A stretch of 64,000 nt of DNA from Paramagnetospirillum magnetotacticum MS-1 (GCF_000829825.1 NZ_JXSL01000030.1:193501-257500), one strand, 5' to 3'; numbered from the stretch's first letter, positions 26,718 to 35,791 are shown. Made by a program: numbers and translations. The notes: generated by a model not told the origin, from the letters alone.

Positions 26718-28370
26718 TCAGCGGATCTTTCCGGGCCAACGGTCATCGGGGGAGGGCGCGTCCAGACGGATCGGACCTTCCAGCAAATCGCCACGCCGCA
26801 AGGACCCATCCACCGCACGCGGCAATTCATCGACGAATTCCACCCGTGTCGGCACCTCGGCAGGGGCGCGCATCCGGCTGACCCAGCCCTGAAGCTCGCG
26901 GGCGAAGGCGGCCTCACCCGCCCGGCCGCCCGACACCACGAAGGCCTTGAGCTCCCCGGCACTCCATTCCACCACGGCGGCCGCGACCACGGCGGGATGG
27001 GAAGCCAGCGCCAGTTCCACCTCTTCGGGGCGCACGGGCTCGCCCTTCACCAGGATGGCGCCTTCGGGCAGACAGGGCGGATCGGGCCACAGATAGTGAT
27101 CGAGATCGCGAAAGCCTGTGCGCCCGGTCAGCAGCCAGCCATTGCTCCGCTTGGCTTGGCCCGCCCCATCGCCCCAATAACCGAGAAAGCTGCCCGGCGC
27201 ATTGGGCGACACCGCCAGGATGCCACGGTCCCCCGCCCGCAAGGGCCGCCCGCGTTCGTCCACCGCATCGATGGAAAGCCCCGGCGCCGCCCGGCCCGGA
27301 GACGGCGGACGTAACTCCATCAGCCCAGCCAGATTGGCCGCCACGGCGCCGCTTTCCAGCACGCCCCAGGCCTCGTTGGCATGAATGCCGAACACCTTGA
27401 TCACCCGCTCGTGCAGGGCCTCGTCCAGAGGTTCCGGCCCGGTGGAAATGGCCCTCGGCATGGCGTGGGGCCGCGTGGCAGCCGCCTCGGCCAGCGCTCC
27501 CAGATGGTGGCCTGGCACATAGGCGGCGCGCACACCGTGGCGGCTCATCAGGTCGAGGGCTTCCGACGGATCGAAGGGACCGGGCCGGGCCACCACGGGC
27601 ACGCCGTGATGCCAGGCGGGCAGCACGGCGCGGAACAGCGCCTCGGCCCCCATCCAATCGCCCGAGGTCCAGACGACGTCGCCGAACTGGGGAAAGAAAG
27701 TGAGGGCCATCTCCACGGCGGGCAAGCCACCGGCCATGGCGCGATGGGCATGAATCACCCCGGCGGGCGTGCCGCAGGCACCCTCGGGATAGAAGATGAA
27801 GGCCGGATGGTCGGCAGGCGTCACCAGGGGCGTGAAGGCATCGGAGGCCCGCTCCAATTCCGACCACAGATCCTGCGCCCCCGCCGCGCTGCCCCCCGAA
27901 ACCAGCACCCGCTCCAAGTCCGGCAGGCGATGGCGGGCCCGGTCCAGGGCGGGAAGCGCCAGAGCATCGACCACCGCCACCCTTGCGCCGCTGTCGGCCA
28001 GCCGCCAGCCCAGGGGCCCAGCCCCCAGGGACAAGGGCACGGGCACCAGCACGGCCCCCATCTTGGTGACCGCCAGCAGGGTCACCGCCGCTTCCAATCC
28101 GGCGGGCAGCACCATGGCCACCCGGTCGCCGGGCACGACGCCGAAGGCTGCCAGGGCATTGGCCAGCCGGTTGGAAAGCAGGCGTAACATATGGAAGGTA
28201 TGGCGTTCGATCCCGCCATCGGCGGCTTCGACGATCAGGGCGGTGCGATGCCCGTCCGCGCCCCCCATGGTCTGGCGGTCGCAGACGTCGAAGGCCAGAT
28301 TGTAGCGTTCCGGGATCTTCCATCGGAAGGTCCGGCAGGCTTCTTCATAGGTGCGGCAGGCGGTCAGCAT
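26718..28370 (-). CDS. Acyl-CoA synthetase (AMP-forming)-like protein with degenerate active site
   Basis: 550 residues with the overall layout of medium-chain/acetyl-CoA-type ligases (PERYNLAFDVCDR at the start, then LRLLSNRLANALAAFGVVPGD). The catalytic motifs are eroded. The P-loop is YPEGACGTPAGV rather than YTSGTTGxPKGV. The TGD motif is TGR. The C-terminal catalytic Lys motif (P-x4-GK) reads LPRAVDGSLRR with Ser in place of Lys. The WGVLESG segment replaces YGxTE. It is therefore probably not a normal CoA ligase; it may bind an acyl-adenylate or be non-enzymatic. It lies nine bases after the GH114-like gene in an apparent operon. Confidence 0.85.
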   Translation of the reverse strand: MLTACRTYEEACRTFRWKIPERYNLAFDVCDRQTMGGADGHRTALIVEAADGGIERHTFHMLRLLSNRLANALAAFGVVPGDRVAMVLPAGLEAAVTLLAVTKMGAVLVPVPLSLGAGPLGWRLADSGARVAVVDALALPALDRARHRLPDLERVLVSGGSAAGAQDLWSELERASDAFTPLVTPADHPAFIFYPEGACGTPAGVIHAHRAMAGGLPAVEMALTFFPQFGDVVWTSGDWMGAEALFRAVLPAWHHGVPVVARPGPFDPSEALDLMSRHGVRAAYVPGHHLGALAEAAATRPHAMPRAISTGPEPLDEALHERVIKVFGIHANEAWGVLESGAVAANLAGLMELRPPSPGRAAPGLSIDAVDERGRPLRAGDRGILAVSPNAPGSFLGYWGDGAGQAKRSNGWLLTGRTGFRDLDHYLWPDPPCLPEGAILVKGEPVRPEEVELALASHPAVVAAAVVEWSAGELKAFVVSGGRAGEAAFARELQGWVSRMRAPAEVPTRVEFVDELPRAVDGSLRRGDLLEGPIRLDAPSPDDRWPGKIR

Positions 28371-28379
28371 GGATCGTCC

Positions 28380-29600
28380 TCAGCCGCCCAGCGGCATCAG
28401 TTCCTCGAACCATTGATACGTGCCCACGTCGTCGAACATGACGCCGTCGAAGCCCAGATCCATGATGCCCCCCAGATACTTGCCCAACAGGCCGCGCCAC
28501 TCGCCGCTGCCCATGTCGGTGATATAGGTGCCTGGCCCTTCGTCCAGGGCATAGAGGAAGGCGGGATTGCCCACCTCCCAGCCCTTCTGCCAGTACCAGC
28601 GCCAGTCATAGGCGCGGCCCAAAGGCATTACCGCGATGACCAGGCGGCGCGGCCCCAGCTTCTTGAATTTCAAGCGCGAGATATCGGCCTTGACCAGCAA
28701 TTCGGCCGACCGGTGCGCCACATCCACCAAGACGATGTCGTAATTGGTCTCGGCGATGGCCTCGACGAACTTGCCCTTGGTGCCGAAGCGGTCCGAGCGC
28801 AGCACCGGCAGCCAGTTGCGGGCATTGGCGACGGTCAGGATTTCCTTGGCGTTCTCGAAGGCGGGATGGGCGCGCGGCGTCTCGTCCAGCGGGCCGGTGC
28901 CGATCTTGGCGAAGGGCGTGACCCGGTCTCTGATGGCGCCCTTATAGGCGGCGTCGCGGTCGGCGGGCTTGTCGCACATCTCGATGGCCAGGACGTTGCG
29001 GCCCTCGCTGCGGATGGCGTCCAGCGCATAGGTCTCGCGCCGCTGGATCTCGGCCCGGGCCTGCTTTTGCTTCAGATCATTGTACTTGCGCAGTTCCTCG
29101 GCTGGATCGTTGCTGAAGGGCCCCATCTCCACCGCCACCGGCGGACGGTGGATGCCGCGCTTCTTTTCCGCGTCCAGTTCCAGGTCCAGATCGCGCCGCG
29201 CCTTCAGCACCTCGTCCAGCGGCTTGTTGTCGAAGGCATAGGGGCCGCAATACAGGCCATCCATGACGATGCCGTCCAGCACCTTGACCAGCGGCCGGAA
29301 CACCGAGCGCAAGGGTAGGCGCTTCATGAAATTGGTGCCGGTGGGATCGTGCAGGTCGTCCCAGTCCATCTCCTGCTCGCCCTTGACCAGCAGTTCCGAG
29401 CCGCCACGCATCAGGACCTGGAAGGCGGGGTTGCGCTTCTTGGCATAGGTGCCCAGTTCGATGACCACATCGCGGCTCTGCTCGCGGAAATTGGGGATCA
29501 TGCTGGGCGGCGGCGGCACGAAGTCGCGGGGCGGCTCCACGGCCAAGGCGGATGGCCCGGCGCAGAGCAGCACCATCACGGCGATCAGACGTTTCATCAT
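28380..29600 (-). CDS. Secreted GH114-like (endo-alpha-1,4-polygalactosaminidase-related) protein
   Basis: 406 residues. A clear signal peptide is present (MMKRLIAVMVLLCAGPSALA). The mature protein has alternating beta/alpha segments ending in RRLVIAVMPLGRAYDWRWYW and GFDGVMFDDVGTYQWF, the pattern of GH114/TIM-barrel proteins related to TM1410. The family acts on galactosamine-containing polysaccharide, and some members come from EPS loci. A long charged helix (ELRKYNDLKQKQARAEIQRR) is an insertion. It is likely periplasmic or exported. The start overlaps the stop of the FAD oxidoreductase (ATGA). The exact substrate is unknown. Confidence 0.7.
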   Translation of the reverse strand: MMKRLIAVMVLLCAGPSALAVEPPRDFVPPPPSMIPNFREQSRDVVIELGTYAKKRNPAFQVLMRGGSELLVKGEQEMDWDDLHDPTGTNFMKRLPLRSVFRPLVKVLDGIVMDGLYCGPYAFDNKPLDEVLKARRDLDLELDAEKKRGIHRPPVAVEMGPFSNDPAEELRKYNDLKQKQARAEIQRRETYALDAIRSEGRNVLAIEMCDKPADRDAAYKGAIRDRVTPFAKIGTGPLDETPRAHPAFENAKEILTVANARNWLPVLRSDRFGTKGKFVEAIAETNYDIVLVDVAHRSAELLVKADISRLKFKKLGPRRLVIAVMPLGRAYDWRWYWQKGWEVGNPAFLYALDEGPGTYITDMGSGEWRGLLGKYLGGIMDLGFDGVMFDDVGTYQWFEELMPLGG

Positions 29601-30706
29601 GCCAGCAACTCCCCCACATACCTGGCGATGGCTAGGCAGGATGTCAGACCCGGGCTCTCAATGCCATAGAGCGCAGCAACACCGGGCACCCCCGTCTGGG
29701 CCGGGCCGTGAATCAGGAAATCGGCCGCCGCCTCACCCTCGGCGGTGATCTTGGGGCGGATTCCGGCATAGGCGGGCTCCAGCGCGCCCTCGGCCAGACC
29801 CGGCCAATAGCGGCGGATGGCGGCGTAAAACGAGTCTCCCCGCCTCGGATCGACGCGGTAATCCTCTGCATTCACCCATTCCACATCGGGGCCGAAGCGT
29901 CCACGTCCGCCCAGATCCAGGGTGAAGTGCACCCCCAATCCGGCAGCCACCGGCACGGGATAGACCAGCCGCTTGAACGGCGTGCGCCCCGAAAGCGTGA
30001 AGTAATTGCCCTTGCACAAATAAGCGGGCGGCACATGGGCCAGCCCCAAGGCAGCGCCCAGGCGCGGAGACGACAGCCCGGCTGCCAGCACCACGTTGCG
30101 GGCCAGCAGGGCCATGGGCTCTGGCCCGCCCACATCCAGCCGCATGCCCTCTTCGGTGACCTTGCCGCCGATCACCGGAGACTTCAACGCCAGGGCGCCG
30201 CCCGCCGCCTCCACCTCGCCCAGCAGCGACAGCATCAGCCCATGGGTGTCGATGATGCCGGTGGCGGGCGACAGCAGGGCCGCCACGCAGTGGAGATCAG
30301 GCTCCATCTCGCGGGCCTGGGCAGCCGTGATGCGGACCAGACCCTCCACCCCGTTGACCCGGCCCTTCTCCAAGATGGAGTCCAGTTGCGCCGCCTCGGC
30401 CGCGTCGGTGGCGACGATCAGCTTGCCGGTCATCTGGTGGGAAACGCCCCGGCTGGCGGCGTAATCCCTCAGCATGCGGTTGCCGGATGCGCAAAGCCGC
30501 GCCCGCAGGCTGCCCGCCGGATAATACATCCCGGCATGGATCACCTCGGAATTGCGTGATGAGACCCCTGAGCCGATAGCGCCTTCGGCTTCCAGCACGA
30601 TCACTTCGCGCCCGGCAAGGCCCAAGGCACGGGCCACGGCCAGCCCGACCACCCCGGCTCCGATCACCACGCAATCGACCCGCTCGGCGGGGCTTTGTGT
30701 CAACAC
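29597..30706 (-). CDS. FAD-dependent oxidoreductase, LhgO-like
   Basis: 369 residues from a GTG preceded by AGGAAG; an upstream start at 30766 has no such support. DAO-family dinucleotide motif: CVVIGAGVVGLAVARALG with VIVLEAEGAIGSGVSSRNSEV, then NYFTLSG, LGVHFTLDLGG and YAGIRPK. These match L-2-hydroxyglutarate oxidase (LhgO/YgaF)-like enzymes, which oxidise L-2-hydroxyglutarate to 2-oxoglutarate and pass electrons to quinone. It is the first gene of the minus-strand run to the GH114-like and acyl-CoA synthetase-like genes, and diverges from the molybdopterin enzyme. Confidence 0.85.
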   Translation of the reverse strand: MLTQSPAERVDCVVIGAGVVGLAVARALGLAGREVIVLEAEGAIGSGVSSRNSEVIHAGMYYPAGSLRARLCASGNRMLRDYAASRGVSHQMTGKLIVATDAAEAAQLDSILEKGRVNGVEGLVRITAAQAREMEPDLHCVAALLSPATGIIDTHGLMLSLLGEVEAAGGALALKSPVIGGKVTEEGMRLDVGGPEPMALLARNVVLAAGLSSPRLGAALGLAHVPPAYLCKGNYFTLSGRTPFKRLVYPVPVAAGLGVHFTLDLGGRGRFGPDVEWVNAEDYRVDPRRGDSFYAAIRRYWPGLAEGALEPAYAGIRPKITAEGEAAADFLIHGPAQTGVPGVAALYGIESPGLTSCLAIARYVGELLA

Positions 30707-30830
30707 CTTGTTCTTCCTCGTGAAGGACACATCTAGATGTCGCGGAGAATAGCATCGGAGGGTCAAGGGTTAAAGGCGCATCGCCGTTGCGCCGCCCCCC
30801 TGGCCCGGCTAGACTCCGTTGCAACGCACC

Positions 30831-32894
30831 ATGACCGGATCCCGCCCCGTGACCGTCAATACCGCCTTCTCCGTCTGCCCCCATGACTGCCCCAGCGCCT
30901 GTCCGCTGGTGGTGGAAATCCCCGAGCCGGGCCGCATCGGCCGGGTGCATGGCGGCGACATGGCCTATACCGAGGGCGTGATCTGCGCCAAGGTGGCGCG
31001 CTATGCCGAGCGGGTCCATCACCCCGAGCGCCTGACCACGCCCCTGAAACGCGTCGGGCCCAAGGGCGAGGGCCGCTTCGCCCCCATCTCCTGGGACGAG
31101 GCCTTGGACGAGATCGCGGCGCGCTTCAAACAGGCCGCCAACAGCCTAGGGCCGCAAACGGTCTGGCCCTATTTCTATGCCGGAACCATGGGCCATGTGC
31201 AGCAATCGGCCATCAACCGCCTGCGCCGCATCATGGGCTATTCGGAACAGGCCAAGACCATCTGCTCGACCGCGGCCGGCACTGGCTGGATGGCGGGAAC
31301 CGGCGCCAAATGGGGCGTCGACCCGCGCGAAATTCCTGAAAGCGACCTGATCGTCATCTGGGGCGCCAATCCGGCCGCCACCCAGGTGCATCTCATGGGG
31401 CTGATCAGTCAGGCGCGCAAAGCGCGGGGCGCAAAGCTGGTGGTGGTCGATCCCTACCGCACCCCCACCGCCGAGAAGGCCGACCAGCATCTCAGCCTGC
31501 GTCCCGGCACCGACGGCGCCCTGGCTTGCGCCATGATGCATGTGATGTTCAGAGACGGATTGGCCGACCGCGCCTATATGGCCCGCTACACCGACTGCCC
31601 CGAGCGGCTGGAGCGTCACCTGGAAAGCCGCACGCCCCAATGGGCCGCCGCCATCACCGGCCTGTCGGCAGACGAGATCGAGGCCTTCGCGCGGCTTTAC
31701 GGATCGACCAAGCGCTCCTATTTGCGGTCGGGCTATGGCTATTCGCGCTCGCGCAATGGTTCGGTCAATCTGCACGCCGTCAGCTGCCTGCCCGCCGTTT
31801 CCGGTGCGTGGCAGTATAAAGGCGGCGGCGCGGTCCAGAGCATGGGCGGCGTCTTCGACCTCAAACGCAGCTTGCTCGACGGCCTCGATGTGCCCGCGCC
31901 CAAGGTCCGCATTCTGGATATGAGCCGCATCGGCCCGGTGCTGACCCATGACCCCAGGGATCTGGCGGGCGGCCCGCCTGTGACCGCCATGCTAGTCCAG
32001 AACTCCAATCCGGCGGATGTGGCCCCCGACAGTACTCTGGTGCGCCAGGGGCTGGCCCGCGACGACCTGTTCCTGGCCGTGCACGAGCAGTTCATGACCG
32101 AGACGGCGCGCTTCGCCGACATCGTGCTGCCCGCCACTACCAGCATGGAACACGCCGATCTTTACACCAGCTACGGCCACACCTTCCTGCAGGTGGCCAA
32201 GCCGGTGATTGCGCCGGTGGGCGAGAGCCGCGCCAATCACCGGATGATCGCCGATCTGGCCTTGCGCTTAGGCGCAATCCATCCCGGTTTCGAGATGGAC
32301 GCGTGGGAGATGATCGATCAGGTACTGGTGGCCTCGGACCTGCCGGGCGCCGACGAGTTGCATGTTCTGGGCGGTCTCGACTGCGCCAAAGTGTTCGAGG
32401 ATGCCCATTTCCTGTCGGGCTTCGGCCACGAGGATGGGCGCTTCCGCTTCGCCCCCGAATGGGGCATGGAGGGACTGCCCGAACTGCCCGATCATCTGGC
32501 CGTCACCGATGAGGCGGACGAGGCCCATCCCTTCCGCCTGATCACGCCGCCGTCGCGGCATTTCCTCAATACCAGCTTCACCGAGATGCCCACCTCGCGG
32601 ACCCAGGCCGGGCGGCCCACCGCCCTGGTCCATACGGGTGACTGCGCCGCATTGGGGCTGGCCGAGGGTGATCTGGTGGCCATCGGCAATGCCAAGGCCG
32701 AGATCATCGTGCACGTGAAGCCGACCAGCGGCATCGCGCGTGGCGTGGTGGCGGTGGAAGGCATCTGGCCCAGTGAATTCTTCGCGGGCGGCAAGGGCGT
32801 CAATCACCTCACCAGCGCCGAACCCGCCCTGCCCGGCGGCGGCGCCGTCTTTCACGACACCAAGGTCTGGCTGAAACAGGTGGAACCGTCATGA
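30831..32894 (+). CDS. Molybdopterin oxidoreductase with N-terminal 4Fe-4S site (DMSO-reductase family)
   Basis: 687 residues. The N-terminus has the cubane motif CPHDCPSACPL followed by EGVICAKV, i.e. C-x3-C-x3-C-xn-C. The catalytic core includes FYAGTMGHVQQSAINR, ICSTAAGTGW, LIVIWGANPAATQVH, VVVDPYRTPTAEKAD and ADIVLPATTSMEH. The C-terminal dinucleotide-binding domain (RLITPPSRHFLNTSF, LGLAEGDLVAIGN) is complete. There is no twin-arginine signal, so it is cytoplasmic. The substrate cannot be told; it resembles stand-alone formate-dehydrogenase or sulfoxide-reductase-like members. It needs the MGD cofactor made with mobB/moeA of this window. Its stop overlaps the mipZ start by four bases. 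Confidence 0.9.
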   Translation: MTGSRPVTVNTAFSVCPHDCPSACPLVVEIPEPGRIGRVHGGDMAYTEGVICAKVARYAERVHHPERLTTPLKRVGPKGEGRFAPISWDEALDEIAARFKQAANSLGPQTVWPYFYAGTMGHVQQSAINRLRRIMGYSEQAKTICSTAAGTGWMAGTGAKWGVDPREIPESDLIVIWGANPAATQVHLMGLISQARKARGAKLVVVDPYRTPTAEKADQHLSLRPGTDGALACAMMHVMFRDGLADRAYMARYTDCPERLERHLESRTPQWAAAITGLSADEIEAFARLYGSTKRSYLRSGYGYSRSRNGSVNLHAVSCLPAVSGAWQYKGGGAVQSMGGVFDLKRSLLDGLDVPAPKVRILDMSRIGPVLTHDPRDLAGGPPVTAMLVQNSNPADVAPDSTLVRQGLARDDLFLAVHEQFMTETARFADIVLPATTSMEHADLYTSYGHTFLQVAKPVIAPVGESRANHRMIADLALRLGAIHPGFEMDAWEMIDQVLVASDLPGADELHVLGGLDCAKVFEDAHFLSGFGHEDGRFRFAPEWGMEGLPELPDHLAVTDEADEAHPFRLITPPSRHFLNTSFTEMPTSRTQAGRPTALVHTGDCAALGLAEGDLVAIGNAKAEIIVHVKPTSGIARGVVAVEGIWPSEFFAGGKGVNHLTSAEPALPGGGAVFHDTKVWLKQVEPS

Positions 32895-33691
32895 AAAAGG
32901 CCCATGTCATCGTCGTCGGCAATGAGAAGGGCGGCACAGGCAAGTCCACCATCTCCATGCATCTGATCGTCAGCCTGCTGGACAAGGGATTGTCGGTGGG
33001 CAGCATCGATATCGACGCCCGCCAGGCCACCCTGTCGCGCTATATCGGCAACCGTGCCGCCCGCCAGGACAGGGCCGAGTTGAACCTGCCGATCCCTGAG
33101 CACATCCCCATTCCGCCCAGCGGCGACGCCCAGGCCGATTGCGCCCGGCTGGACGAGGTATTCAAGGACTTTGCCGCCCGCCACGACGTGGTGGTGATCG
33201 ACACGCCCGGTTCCGACCACCCCATGTCACGCCTGGGCCATTCCTTCGCCGACACTCTGGTGACGCCCCTGAACGATTCCCTGGTGGATCTGGACGTTCT
33301 GGCCCTGGTGGAGCCCGGCACCATGAAGATCCGCCGCCCCAGCCATTATGCCGAAATGGTTTGGGAGACCAAGAAGACCCGCGCCATGCGGGGCGAGAAG
33401 GCGGTGGTGGACTGGATCGTGCTGAGAAACCGCCTGTCCAATCTGGACGCGCGCAACAAGCGCGACATGGAAAAGCTGCTGGCCGAATTGTCCAAGCGCG
33501 TTGGTTTCCGCGTCATTCCCGGCCTGGGCGAGCGGGTGATCTACCGCTCCATGTTCCTGGAAGGCCTGACCCTGGTCGATCTGAAGAAGAAGCCGCTCGG
33601 CTTCGACTTCAACATGAGCCATGTAGCGGCGCGCCAGGAGTTGCGCACCCTGGTGGACGCCATCGGATTGGGGCTGCCCGCTACCGCTTAA
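32891..33691 (+). CDS. mipZ: MipZ-type division-site ATPase
   Basis: 266 residues of the ParA/MinD superfamily. The deviant Walker A is VIVVGNEKGGTGKSTISMHL. Next come IDIDARQATLSRYI and the Walker B/switch VVVIDTPGSDHPMSR. The NEKGG start and the IDxDxRQ pattern separate MipZ from ParA. In alphaproteobacteria MipZ forms a gradient from the poles and keeps FtsZ at mid-cell. The ATG overlaps the molybdopterin oxidoreductase stop (ATGA), an unexpected coupling. Its 3' end overlaps the convergent EamA gene by 11 bases. Confidence 0.9.
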   Translation: MKKAHVIVVGNEKGGTGKSTISMHLIVSLLDKGLSVGSIDIDARQATLSRYIGNRAARQDRAELNLPIPEHIPIPPSGDAQADCARLDEVFKDFAARHDVVVIDTPGSDHPMSRLGHSFADTLVTPLNDSLVDLDVLALVEPGTMKIRRPSHYAEMVWETKKTRAMRGEKAVVDWIVLRNRLSNLDARNKRDMEKLLAELSKRVGFRVIPGLGERVIYRSMFLEGLTLVDLKKKPLGFDFNMSHVAARQELRTLVDAIGLGLPATA

Positions 33692-34130
33692 GCGCCAGGA
33701 GCAGAACACCGCTGGCGATCAGGGCGATGCCGCTCCAATCGCGAAGCGAGGGGCGCTCGCCCAGGAACAGGACGGCGAAGAGGGCCACCAGCACCACGCT
33801 CAGCTTGTCGATGGGCGCGACCTTCGAGGCCTCGCCCAGTTTCAGCGCGCGGAAATAGCACACCCAGGACGCCCCCGTCGCCAGGGCCGACAGGGTGATG
33901 AAGCTCCAGGCCTGGGGCGCGATCAGGGTGGGATCGCTCCATTTGCCCGTAGCAGCCACGAACAGGGCCAGCACCACCAGGATCACCCCGGTGCGCAGCA
34001 AGGTCGCCATGTCGGACTCGATGCCAGCGCTCAGACCGGCCTTGGCGAATATGGCCGTCATGGCGGCAAAGACCGCCGATAACAGCGCCCAGCCAAGCCA
34101 TGGCGATACCGAGCCCATCCGCGACCTCAT
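33681..34130 (-). CDS. EamA/DMT-family small membrane transporter
   Basis: 149 residues with about four to five hydrophobic segments (LGWALLSAVFAAMTAIFAKAG, TGVILVVLALFVAATG, LSVVLVALFAVLFLGERPS, GIALIASGVLLLALK). This is a single EamA domain, roughly half a normal ten-helix DMT transporter. Stand-alone proteins of this size with GERPSxxxWxGIxLIxxGV endings are known; they probably dimerise in the inner membrane. Substrate unknown. An in-frame ATG at 34118 is an equally good start. Confidence 0.85.
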   Translation of the reverse strand: MRSRMGSVSPWLGWALLSAVFAAMTAIFAKAGLSAGIESDMATLLRTGVILVVLALFVAATGKWSDPTLIAPQAWSFITLSALATGASWVCYFRALKLGEASKVAPIDKLSVVLVALFAVLFLGERPSLRDWSGIALIASGVLLLALKR

Positions 34131-34184
34131 GGGGTTGCCGTCAAAGCCCCATCATAGCCTGAAAGGCCCGGCCTCTCCCACGGC

Positions 34185-35237
34185 TCAATGAGGCTTGACC
34201 GTCACTGCCCCCTTGGGATGCTGAATGATCACGCCATACCAGCCCAGCCCCTCATAGGTCTCGTAGCCCGGAGTCAGGCTATACCCGGTCACCGTGCCGT
34301 GGTCGTCCACATAGGACCCAACCGGCCCCGATCTGGTGTCCAGCGGCAGCGTCTCGGTCAGCACGCCCACCCCGTCCGAGGAGGCGATCACCCGATGGTC
34401 CTGATCCAGCAGCAGACATCGCGTCCCTGCCTTCTCCTCCTCGCGCAGGCGCACGCCCTTGACCACCGTCTCGGCCTGGGCCTGCCAATCGAAGAAGATC
34501 CCCAGCGCGCCGATCACCCGGCCGTTATTGTCGCCGCCTTCGCGGATGGCGGCGCTGTAGGTGGCCACCTGGGCACCCTCCAATTGGGAATTGGTGGAAA
34601 TATCGGCCACCGCGTATTCCCCACCGTCACGGGTGGCCATGGCGTCCCTGAACCACGACTCGCCCGCCACACTGGACCCGATGGCGCGGGGATAGCGGTT
34701 GGGACGGCCCGAAGCCACCACCCGGCCCTCGGCATCGGCGATCCACAGATCGAGATAGACCGTATAGGAATCGAGAATGACGCCCAGGCGCTTGCAGGCG
34801 AAATTGGCCGCCTCGGCCGAGTCCCCCGCCAGACAGTCCACCACGGCGGAATCGGTGGCCCACCAGCGCACATCGCAGGAACGCTCATAGAGGTTGCGGT
34901 CGATGATCTCGATCATGTTGAGCGCCAGATCGGCCAGACGCGAGCCGCGCAATTGCTTGACCATCACCTGGCCGAGATTCATCAGGTCGTTGATGGAAGA
35001 CGATAGCTCACCTTCCAGCGACTGGGTGATGGTGTTGATATTGTCCGAAACGTTCTTCACCTCGTTGGCGACCACGGCGAAGCCGCGCCCCAACTCTCCC
35101 GCCCGCGCGGCCTCGATCAAGGCGTTCAGCGACAGGATGCGGGTGGTGCCCGTCACCTTCTTGATCTCGCTGATCTTGTCATTGGCAACCGTGTGTACCG
35201 CCTGGGTCAGTTCCAGGATCTGCTCGGGCTCGGCCAT
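34185..35237 (-). CDS. Soluble chemoreceptor-like protein: short signalling tip followed by a Cache-like domain
   Basis: 350 residues with no membrane segment. The first ~75 residues contain a near-perfect receptor tip (LSLNALIEAARAGELGRGFA, then VANEVKNVSDN), preceded by only about 30 residues. This is followed by a helical linker and a C-terminal sensor resembling a Cache/PAS fold (LDLWIADAEGRVVASGRPNR, VIGALGIFFDWQAQAE, CLLLDQDHRVIASSDG). Domain order is the reverse of a classical MCP. There is no HAMP and no room for full methylation helices, so it probably docks with CheA/CheW or regulates other receptors; that is inference. It is on the same strand as dksA but separated by a terminator. 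Confidence 0.8.
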   Translation of the reverse strand: MAEPEQILELTQAVHTVANDKISEIKKVTGTTRILSLNALIEAARAGELGRGFAVVANEVKNVSDNINTITQSLEGELSSSINDLMNLGQVMVKQLRGSRLADLALNMIEIIDRNLYERSCDVRWWATDSAVVDCLAGDSAEAANFACKRLGVILDSYTVYLDLWIADAEGRVVASGRPNRYPRAIGSSVAGESWFRDAMATRDGGEYAVADISTNSQLEGAQVATYSAAIREGGDNNGRVIGALGIFFDWQAQAETVVKGVRLREEEKAGTRCLLLDQDHRVIASSDGVGVLTETLPLDTRSGPVGSYVDDHGTVTGYSLTPGYETYEGLGWYGVIIQHPKGAVTVKPH

Positions 35238-35315
35238 GATTCCTCCACAATTGCCTAAATTTTTATCACTTGCTCTATCGCGCTTCTTTTTTAGGCACTT
35301 GCCGCAGGGAATACC

Positions 35316-35346
35316 AACAAAAAATGCCCCGCCAAGGGCGGGGCAT
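35316..35346 (-). terminator. Rho-independent terminator of dksA
   Basis: Read on the minus strand, ATGCCCCGCC (35346-35337) pairs with GGCGGGGCAT (35333-35324) around a 3-base loop and is followed by a T-rich run (TTTTTTGTT). Confidence 0.9.
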
Positions 35347-35374
35347 CAGCAACCATACTTATGTCCGAGATAAA

Positions 35375-35791
35375 CTAGTCCTCGCGGTGCGTCCGCTCCA
35401 GACGCTCATGGCGCTCCTGCGCCTCGATGGACAGGGTGGCGATGGGCCGCGCCTCCAACCGGCGGATGCTGATGGGCTCGCCCGTTTCCTCGCAATAGCC
35501 GTAGGAACCGTCGGCGACGCGACCGATGGCGGCGTCGATCTTGGAGATCAGCTTGCGCTCGCGATCACGGGTCCGCAATTCAAGGGCGCGGTCGGCCTCG
35601 GCCGAGGCGCGGTCGGCGATATCGGGCTCCTGCATCCCGCCTTCCTGGAGATGCTGCAACGTCTCGTCGGATTCCCGCAGGAGCTCCGCCCGCCACCGCA
35701 GCAGCTTCTGGCGGAAATACTCCCTCATGGTGTCGTTCATGAAGGGCTCGTCCTCGGACGGAATATAGTCCGGCGGCAACATGACGGTCAT
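35375..35791 (-). CDS. dksA: RNA polymerase-binding transcription factor DksA (one-Cys type)
   Basis: 138 residues. The N-terminal coiled coil carries the functional acidic tip pattern (DIADRASAEADRALELRTRDRE). The C-terminal globular part GYCEETGEPISIRRLEARP keeps a single cysteine instead of four, as in many alphaproteobacterial DksA proteins that do not bind zinc. DksA works with ppGpp at rRNA and other promoters, and also affects flagellar genes in some bacteria. It lies just upstream of the flagellar block and ends at a strong terminator. Confidence 0.93.
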   Translation of the reverse strand: MTVMLPPDYIPSEDEPFMNDTMREYFRQKLLRWRAELLRESDETLQHLQEGGMQEPDIADRASAEADRALELRTRDRERKLISKIDAAIGRVADGSYGYCEETGEPISIRRLEARPIATLSIEAQERHERLERTHRED

